A stretch of DNA of 44,404 nt from Acidobacteriota bacterium (GTDB lineage: Bacteria > Acidobacteriota > Vicinamibacteria > Vicinamibacterales > UBA2999): assembly GCA_013140775.1 (NCBI GenBank), contig JABFSA010000016.1, forward strand, positions 1 to 44,404, written 5' to 3'. Of the stretch, positions 39,840 through 44,404 are shown one piece after another. The position numbers and the translations under genes were made by a program. A model generated the notes under the pieces. The model was not told where the DNA came from, ran no database searches, and saw only the letters and a list, made by a program, of their open reading frames with translations. Positions within the stretch are counted from its first letter, which is position 1; each line of letters starts with the position of its first letter.

Positions 39840-40664
39840 ATGAGAAACCACCTCATCGTCGTCGCCGTCGTTTCTCTGGCGTGCCTGGCTACCGTGACCG
39901 GTCGCGCTCAGCGCCCTGGCGCAGAAGGGTTCATCGCAGAAGGCATCCCCAAGATGCCAAATCCCCCCGGGCCCGCTCCCGTTCGCGATCTCTCAGGTGT
40001 CTGGGTAGGACCTCAGGGCGACAAGTACGACACACCGCCCCCGATGACGCCGGCTGGCGACGCGTTGTTCAAGACGCGTCATCCTTACGGAGATGCGAGC
40101 CGGGATGCCGACCTTGGCATGTCGAACGATCCGTTCATCACCTGCGATCCCCTTGGATTCCCGCGCAATCTCATCGCTCATGCCGTCAGTGGCCGTGGAC
40201 GCATGATTTTTGCCTCGGCACCAGGTCGCACGTTGATTGCGTACGAGCAGCAGCGTGTATGGCGGGAGGTGTGGACCGACGGACGGGCCCTTCCCAAGGC
40301 CGTGGACGTGAGAGGAATGCCTGAGTCCAGGCTCTACGGCCATTCAGTCGGCCGTTGGGAGGGCGACCATACGTTCGTCATCGACACCAACGGCCTGGAT
40401 GAACGGCCCTGGCTCGACGAGGAAGGCCGCCCGCGCAGCAATCAGGCACGCTTCCAGGAGCGCTACACCCGTAAGGACCAGTACAACCTGGATCTGACGG
40501 TCACGATCGACGACCCGAAGTTCTACACGAAGCCATGGACCTGGATGCGGGGGAGCTTCTACTGGGTCCAGGGCCAGGAGTTCGCCGAAACGTTCTGCAT
40601 CCCCTCGGAAGGGATCGAGTACCGGGACTCGATCGCCAAGCCGTCGGGTATCCAGATTCGATAG
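39840..40664 (+). CDS. family A secreted protein (uncharacterised)
   Basis: A 274-residue copy with signal peptide MRNHLIVVAVVSLACLATVTGRAQ. Landmarks: 'VRDLSGVWVGPQG', Cys in 'ITCDPLGFPRNLI', 'TDGRALPKAVDV', core 'GHSVGRWEGDHTFVIDT', 'NQARFQERYTRKDQYNLDLTVT', 'IDDPKFYTKPW', and Cys in 'ETFCIPSEGIEYRD'. It keeps the His that the 34250/40758 pair has changed to Tyr, yet shares their 'FVIDT' form, so it links the two subgroups. Second gene of the operon. Confidence 0.87.
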   Translation: MRNHLIVVAVVSLACLATVTGRAQRPGAEGFIAEGIPKMPNPPGPAPVRDLSGVWVGPQGDKYDTPPPMTPAGDALFKTRHPYGDASRDADLGMSNDPFITCDPLGFPRNLIAHAVSGRGRMIFASAPGRTLIAYEQQRVWREVWTDGRALPKAVDVRGMPESRLYGHSVGRWEGDHTFVIDTNGLDERPWLDEEGRPRSNQARFQERYTRKDQYNLDLTVTIDDPKFYTKPWTWMRGSFYWVQGQEFAETFCIPSEGIEYRDSIAKPSGIQIR

Positions 40665-40757
40665 CGAGCCGCCGCCTGAAATGTGGCTGTGGGCTCGACC
40701 GTATCTTAGGTACGACCGGTTGGATGTACGAGACAGATAGGGATTAGGGAGCAGACG

Positions 40758-41618
40758 ATGCGTAAAGTGTCTACAGGCATCATCGCAGGCGTAGTTGGAG
40801 CACTGTGTATCTCGGCGCTGGTTTCCGCTCAAGCTCCGCAGAATAACGCTCCACGTTCGCCGTGGAAATACTACCCGGAAGACGCGAGAGCCAACGAGGG
40901 GCCTGGCGGCCCTGCGCCGGTGCGCGACATGAGCGGCACGTGGGCCGGAGAGTCTTCAGGCGCCGGCGTGAAACGGCTCGTTCCACCCGAGAGGAACCCG
41001 GCGTTCACTGCGCTCGGCAAAGAGTTGTTCAGCAAGAACAAGGCAGAAAGCAACGGTGTGCTGATCGCCCAGTCGAACGATCCGCACGTCCGCTTCTGCG
41101 ATCCGTTCGGTTTTCCTCGCAACATGAACGATCAGATTCGTTCGATGACGATTGCCACGGTGCAGAACCGCACCTTCGTCATGCTCAAGTTCATGAACAT
41201 CTGGCGCGAGATCTGGATGGACGGACGTGCCTTGCCGACGAAGTTTGCCGGTCGAGGGGCCGACGTGCACGATCCGACGTACAACGGCTATTCAGTGGGA
41301 CGCTGGGTGGACGACTATACGTTCGTGGCGGAGACCACCGGCATGGCCCCGGAAACCTGGGCGACCGAGGGCGGCCTTCCTCACAGTGTGGATGCAAAGG
41401 TCACCGAACGATTCAACCGATCCAGCAAGAACGATCTGTCGCTGACGATGACCATGGACGACCCCAAGCTGTACAGCAAGCCGGTGAGCCTCGGGGAAGT
41501 GAATTTCCGCTGGATTCCCAGCCAGACGTTCTTTGACTTCAGCTGCGTGCCGTCGTCGGTCCAGATGTATTTGAAGGAAATGGCCGATCCGTCTGGAACG
41601 CCGGCTGCGGCAAAATAG
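40758..41618 (+). CDS. family A secreted protein (uncharacterised), paralogue of 34250-35107
   Basis: A 286-residue copy with signal peptide MRKVSTGIIAGVVGALCISALVSAQ. Landmarks: 'SPWKYYPEDARANEGPGGPAP', 'VRDMSGTWAGESSGAG', Cys in 'VRFCDPFGFPRNMNDQIRSMT', 'MDGRALPTKFAG', core 'GYSVGRWVDDYTFVAET' (Tyr for His, and Val-Asp-Asp for Glu-Gly-Asp), 'DAKVTERFNRSSKNDLSLTMT', and Cys in 'FSCVPSSVQMYLKEMADP'. A gap of about 93 bases before it may hold its own promoter, but I see no clear boxes. Confidence 0.87.
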   Translation: MRKVSTGIIAGVVGALCISALVSAQAPQNNAPRSPWKYYPEDARANEGPGGPAPVRDMSGTWAGESSGAGVKRLVPPERNPAFTALGKELFSKNKAESNGVLIAQSNDPHVRFCDPFGFPRNMNDQIRSMTIATVQNRTFVMLKFMNIWREIWMDGRALPTKFAGRGADVHDPTYNGYSVGRWVDDYTFVAETTGMAPETWATEGGLPHSVDAKVTERFNRSSKNDLSLTMTMDDPKLYSKPVSLGEVNFRWIPSQTFFDFSCVPSSVQMYLKEMADPSGTPAAAK

Positions 41619-41663
41619 CTATATCCGCGATTGCCTGCGGGAACCCGAGTTTTGGAGGTAGAG

Positions 41664-42089
41664 GTGAGAACAAGAATTTTGATGGTGCTCGTGTTCGCCG
41701 GACTTGCCACCGTTGGCAGCCCCACATTTGCGCATCACGGCAACGCGGCGTTCGAGGTTGGCACGCCGACGGTGTTGAAGAACGCCGTGGTGACGGAGTT
41801 CGTGTGGATCAATCCGCACCCGCTCATCAAGGCGGACTACAAGAATGAAAAGGGCGAGGTCCAGCACTGGATCATGGAAATGGGCAGTACCGTGTCGGCT
41901 CAGCTCATCGGCTGGTCCAGAACGACGCTGGCCCCTGGGGACGTCGTGACGCTCTACGTCTGGAAAGCCAAGACTGGCGCTTTCGCCGGCCGCTTCAACA
42001 AGGTCGATTTTTCCGACGGCACGACCATGCGCGATACGCAGACTGGCGGCGACGACGGCGGCCGCGCTGATACCGGCGTGCGACAGTAG
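41664..42089 (+). CDS. DUF6152 family protein, paralogue of 35150-35578
   Basis: A 141-residue precursor; GGAGGT at 41654-41659 selects the GTG at 41664. Signal peptide VRTRILMVLVFAGLATVGSPTFA and a mature start of His-His-Gly-Asn. Landmarks: 'VLKNAVVTEFVWINPHPLIKADYKNEKGE', 'HWIMEMGSTVSAQLIGWSRTTLAPGDVVTLYVWKAKTG', 'NKVDFSDGTTMRDTQTGGDDGG'. It ends the operon, 50 bases before a strong terminator. Confidence 0.89.
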   Translation: MRTRILMVLVFAGLATVGSPTFAHHGNAAFEVGTPTVLKNAVVTEFVWINPHPLIKADYKNEKGEVQHWIMEMGSTVSAQLIGWSRTTLAPGDVVTLYVWKAKTGAFAGRFNKVDFSDGTTMRDTQTGGDDGGRADTGVRQ

Positions 42090-42138
42090 TCCTTTTGCAG
42101 CGCGGCTTCGCCGCCGCGTTCGCCTGTCCCACAAATAT

Positions 42139-42173
42139 AAAGGCGGCGGATCCTGGGATCCGCCGCCTTTTTT
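42139..42173. terminator. strong bidirectional intrinsic terminator
   Basis: AAAGGCGGCGGATCC (42139-42153) and its exact complement (42156-42170) form a 15-base-pair stem around a TG loop, followed by further T's to 42173. The minus strand is T-poorer but still ends in TTT. It separates the DUF6152 gene from the convergent cytochrome gene at 42205. Confidence 0.9.
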
Positions 42174-42204
42174 GTTGTCTGGATTCTCTGTCTTACGCTC
42201 GCCG

Positions 42205-43383
42205 TTACTTCTGCGCCGCAGCCGGAGGCGTCGGCTTCCCGAATCTGGCGGCTTCAATGTTGACGTTCGGCTGCAGCGACGACATTTCGTAGGTGCCCCG
42301 TCCGTTGGTCCACGTCAGCACCCAGGTGTAGGGAAGCTTGATGCCGAGTCCGGGGACGTCCTGGTAGTTCGAATACACAACATTGATGGGGTTCGTTCCC
42401 ACCGCGGTCCTCGAATAGCGCACCGACCGCACGAGGAAGCCCGTCTCTCTGTCGAAATACAGTTTGACGATGCCTCCTTCCGGAGTCTTTCCTTCGATGA
42501 TGTCCACCGGGCGGTTGTCGATGCGAAGCGCCGCGAAGTTCGTGCGCAAGTCGGTTAAGACCTGCTTGATCTGGCCGGGGAACGACAGCTGGGCGTCCAG
42601 ACGATTCCCCTGCATTGCCGCGCCGACGAGCGGCATCAGGGTGAGGGGCGCCAGGTCTTGCGGACCGGCATTCCACGATTCGCGGCCGTCAAACGTGGTG
42701 GTGCTGTCTCCTCCGCGAAAGTGAATGACGGTGGTGCGCTGGTTCGGCGCCTTGACGTAGACGTCCACCGGCACTTTTTCGAAATCAGAATCAAACCCGT
42801 CGTAGGTGCCTTTGGCCGTGAAGCTGGTGAGCTTGGCCAACGCAGCTGCGCCGCCGACCGCCTGCAGATAACGGTCGAGAATCTGGTCGGCTGTTGGTCC
42901 CGGCCGCGTGACCGGCAGTGGTATGACCTCGTCCGGATCCTCGTCCGGTGGGGCGGCGTACTGTTGCGCGAGGCTCGGGATCACCTTCGGTCGTTGGCTG
43001 CCACGATGGCAGGTGTAGCAGGTCACGGCGGGCGCGCCGCCGAAGTTCATCTTGTTGATCGTGTTGACCATCACGACCATCCGGCGCGCCTGCTGTTTGA
43101 TGGGGATATCGTCTGCGTAGTTGGCCCAGTTGCTCGCGCTGGCCTGGCTATGGCAATCCGAGCAGTTCAGCGACAACGAAGCGGCGAAGAACCCCATCGT
43201 CTCCATGAATTCCTTGACGGGAATTCCCCGCAACACTTGAACATTCTTGAAGACCTGTTCCGCCAGCAACGTCTGCTGCGCTCCAGCTGGAGGGGCGGCC
43301 TGGCCCTCTACCATCGTTGTTCCCAGTGCGCAGGCCGTGAGCAATCCCGCCAGCCACAAGCCCCATCCCCTCGCGACGTTCAT
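42205..43383 (-). CDS. reaction-centre-type di-haem cytochrome c lipoprotein
   Basis: A 392-residue protein related to the cytochrome c subunit of photosynthetic reaction centres, a family widespread in non-phototrophic Acidobacteriota. A lipobox 'LLTAC' (Cys 18) predicts a lipid anchor. 'VFKNVQVLRGIPVKEFMETMGFFAASLSLNCSDCH' is the family signature with haem site C74-x2-C77-H78; the second site is C122-x2-C125-H126 ('TCYTCHRG'); Met residues before each site may be axial ligands. Only two haem sites exist where reaction-centre subunits often have four. From about residue 160 a beta-rich domain ('YLQAVGGAAALAKLTSFTAKGTYDG') resembles an outer-membrane lipoprotein-sorting fold. It likely moves electrons across the periplasm. 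Confidence 0.9.
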   Translation of the reverse strand: MNVARGWGLWLAGLLTACALGTTMVEGQAAPPAGAQQTLLAEQVFKNVQVLRGIPVKEFMETMGFFAASLSLNCSDCHSQASASNWANYADDIPIKQQARRMVVMVNTINKMNFGGAPAVTCYTCHRGSQRPKVIPSLAQQYAAPPDEDPDEVIPLPVTRPGPTADQILDRYLQAVGGAAALAKLTSFTAKGTYDGFDSDFEKVPVDVYVKAPNQRTTVIHFRGGDSTTTFDGRESWNAGPQDLAPLTLMPLVGAAMQGNRLDAQLSFPGQIKQVLTDLRTNFAALRIDNRPVDIIEGKTPEGGIVKLYFDRETGFLVRSVRYSRTAVGTNPINVVYSNYQDVPGLGIKLPYTWVLTWTNGRGTYEMSSLQPNVNIEAARFGKPTPPAAAQK

Positions 43384-43404
43384 GAGGTCCTCCGATTAAG
43401 ACCC

Positions 43405-43433
43405 AGATTATGGAATCAGTTACAGCCGAACAA
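43405..43433 (-). promoter_or_regulatory. promoter of the reaction-centre-type cytochrome gene
   Basis: On the minus strand TTGTTC (43433-43428), 17 bases, and TAATCT (43410-43405). A GGAGG ribosome site follows just before the ATG at 43383, giving a short leader of about 15 bases. Confidence 0.5.
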
Positions 43434-43557
43434 GTACGGGCAATATAGCTGGTTCTCTTTGGGGTGCGCAACGCGGACTTTTCGGGGGTGAGGCCGAGAC
43501 CTCACCGTTCGCCCGCTTATGCTAGTGCTGGTCGAATCCTCTAGCGGGGAAGAACGC

Positions 43558-43950
43558 ATGAAGAAGAGCGGGTCCTCACAGAACACGTCGGCGTCGGATT
43601 TGATTGACGCGCGAATTCAAGAGCTCGGCGACTGGAGAGGCGAGCTCCTGAGTCGTGTCCGCGGCATCATCAAGGACGCCGATCCTCAGGTTGTTGAAGA
43701 GTGGAAGTGGAGCGTTCCCGTGTGGTCGCACGACGGATTGATCTGCACGGGCGAAACATACAAGCACACCGTGAAGATGATATTTGCCAAGGGGGCGTCG
43801 CTGCAGGATCCGGCAGGCCTCTTCAACTCCAGCCTGGAAGGGAACACGCGACATGCCAACGACTTTCGCGAGAGTGACAAGATCAACGAAAGGGCGCTGA
43901 AGAGTCTCATACGTGCCGCCGTTGCGTTGAACAAGTCCACTCGGAGCTGA
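43558..43950 (+). CDS. DUF1801 (YdhG-like) protein
   Basis: A 130-residue cytoplasmic protein of the DUF1801 family. The diagnostic segments are present: 'ADPQVVEEWKWSVPVWSHDGLICTGETYKHTVKMIFAKGASLQDPAGLFNSSLEG' and 'RESDKINERALKSLIRAAVALNK'. The family adopts a compact alpha/beta fold related to iron-binding frataxin-like proteins, but its function is unsettled. The ATG at 43558 is the natural start; an upstream in-frame ATG at 43519 would add a low-quality extension. No neighbours suggest a pathway. Confidence 0.88.
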   Translation: MKKSGSSQNTSASDLIDARIQELGDWRGELLSRVRGIIKDADPQVVEEWKWSVPVWSHDGLICTGETYKHTVKMIFAKGASLQDPAGLFNSSLEGNTRHANDFRESDKINERALKSLIRAAVALNKSTRS

Positions 43951-44156
43951 AGCGGGCGAAGGGCGCCACTCGCATCCGTTCGATCGATGCGCCGCTGCAG
44001 GTTCTGCATCAGCACCTCGGGGAACGCGCAGCGATTTCTGCAACCATCCAGCCCCAAGCTCAGCAATGCCCGCACAATTCCGCAGGGCATTTCATTTGCT
44101 CTTCAAGTTCGTTCCGAGACGATGTATCGTCGTCGTCCTTGCGAACGGAGTCCCGC
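43951..44156. other. intergenic region, no gene seen
   Basis: About 200 bases with no supported gene. A weak TTCAAG-17-TATCGT pair precedes the coiled-coil gene, too poor to call. Confidence 0.3.
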
Positions 44157-44404
44157 ATGTCCGAGGAGCGTTTTGACCGGCTGGAGCAGCAGATCAGAGG
44201 TCTGGGGGCAAGTACCGACCGGCGGTTCGAGACAATCGAAGGTCAGATTCGTGATCTCCAAACAAGCCAAAAGGAATGGCGAGGAGACCTTGAATCTCGT
44301 TTGAGGGAGTTGTCAACGGATCTAGGTCGCCAGCTGCGCATGTTCCACGAAGACGTTATCAGTCGAATTGCAGCCACTCAGGAGTATTCAGGAGTCACGA
44401 GACA
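44157..44404 (+). CDS. coiled-coil protein, 5' part (3' end outside window)
   Basis: The frame from the ATG at 44157 remains open to the end of the window (82 codons plus two bases). CGGAG precedes it. The sequence is a clear heptad coiled coil: 'ERFDRLEQQIRGL', 'RRFETIEGQIRDLQTSQKEW', 'LESRLRELSTDLGRQLRMF', then 'HEDVISRIAATQEYSG'. Leu, Ile and Phe fall at regular three/four-residue spacing. No signal peptide. Small coiled-coil proteins of this kind occur widely and have no fixed role. Confidence 0.75.
   Translation, partial: MSEERFDRLEQQIRGLGASTDRRFETIEGQIRDLQTSQKEWRGDLESRLRELSTDLGRQLRMFHEDVISRIAATQEYSGVTR

Larger units (their letters stand above)
40758..42089 (+). repeat. duplicated two-gene block, copy 2 (family A + DUF6152)
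   Basis: Partner of the block at 34250-35578, about 6.5 kb away in the same orientation and with the same gene order. Gene spacing is 45 bases here and 42 in copy 1. Confidence 0.8.

Noticed and set aside
22451..42089. Mobile element or genomic island
   Set aside because: Paralogous blocks repeat, but there is no transposase, integrase, tRNA or flanking direct repeat; ordinary segmental duplication explains the pattern.
42205..43383. Evidence for phototrophy
   Set aside because: The reaction-centre-type cytochrome family is common in non-phototrophic Acidobacteriota, and no pigment or reaction-centre gene is present.
43987..44304. 105-codon frame near the right end
   Set aside because: The overlapping coiled-coil frame from 44157 has heptad structure and a ribosome site and remains open to the window edge; the longer closed frame has neither.
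1..44404. CRISPR arrays, tRNA, rRNA, riboswitches
   Set aside because: No regularly spaced repeats and no recognisable RNA gene or riboswitch core was seen when reading the intergenic regions.

Overview
The window looks like a chromosomal segment of a high-GC Acidobacteriota, most likely of the Vicinamibacteria type. This is inferred from gene content: several Oar-like TonB-dependent receptors of about 1,000-1,100 residues with an N-terminal carboxypeptidase-regulatory-like domain, six DUF6152 proteins, seven members of an uncharacterised secreted family (here 'family A'), and a reaction-centre-type cytochrome c in an apparent non-phototroph. I saw no rRNA, tRNA, CRISPR array, transposase or phage gene.

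Layout. 1-6505: the C-terminus of a receptor, an exported amidohydrolase, a coupled pair of secreted genes on the minus strand, and a complete receptor with a near-consensus promoter. 6612-8236: an arsenic operon (arsR, aquaglyceroporin-type channel, arsC) whose genes overlap by 4 nt, with a perfect palindrome across the likely transcription start. 8338-10900: a family A gene convergent with an FG-GAP repeat lipoprotein gene broken by a one-base frameshift. 11129-14911: a two-subunit, Tat-exported molybdenum hydroxylase, a small five-residue-repeat protein and an atypical SDR. 14980-22383: single genes (lipoprotein, DUF6152, phytanoyl-CoA dioxygenase-like, methyltransferase, an internally duplicated unknown, di-haem cytochrome c, PEBP/YbhB, SMP-30 lactonase, a nucleotidyltransferase-fold protein). 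22451-42089: a dense region of receptors, family A and DUF6152. 42205-44404: a reaction-centre-type di-haem lipoprotein, a DUF1801 protein and a truncated coiled-coil gene.

The most striking part is 22451-42089. Receptors, family A and DUF6152 recur together. One minus-strand operon is mirror-symmetric: family A, DUF6152, receptor, DUF6152, family A. At 31790-35653 a compact four-gene unit runs from a recognisable promoter to a hairpin terminator. It encodes a thiamine-diphosphate enzyme with a twin-arginine signal, a mono-haem cytochrome c, a family A protein and a DUF6152 protein, all apparently exported. A second unit (39266-42173) carries DUF6152, family A, family A and DUF6152, and its last two genes are paralogues of the last two genes of the first unit.

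Working model (inference): receptors import an unknown class of organic compounds, and periplasmic enzymes process them and pass electrons to small cytochromes. All six DUF6152 precursors place His-His directly after a predicted signal-peptidase site and share an (N/S)PH motif further on. This suggests an N-terminal-histidine copper site, which I consider the most testable new idea here.
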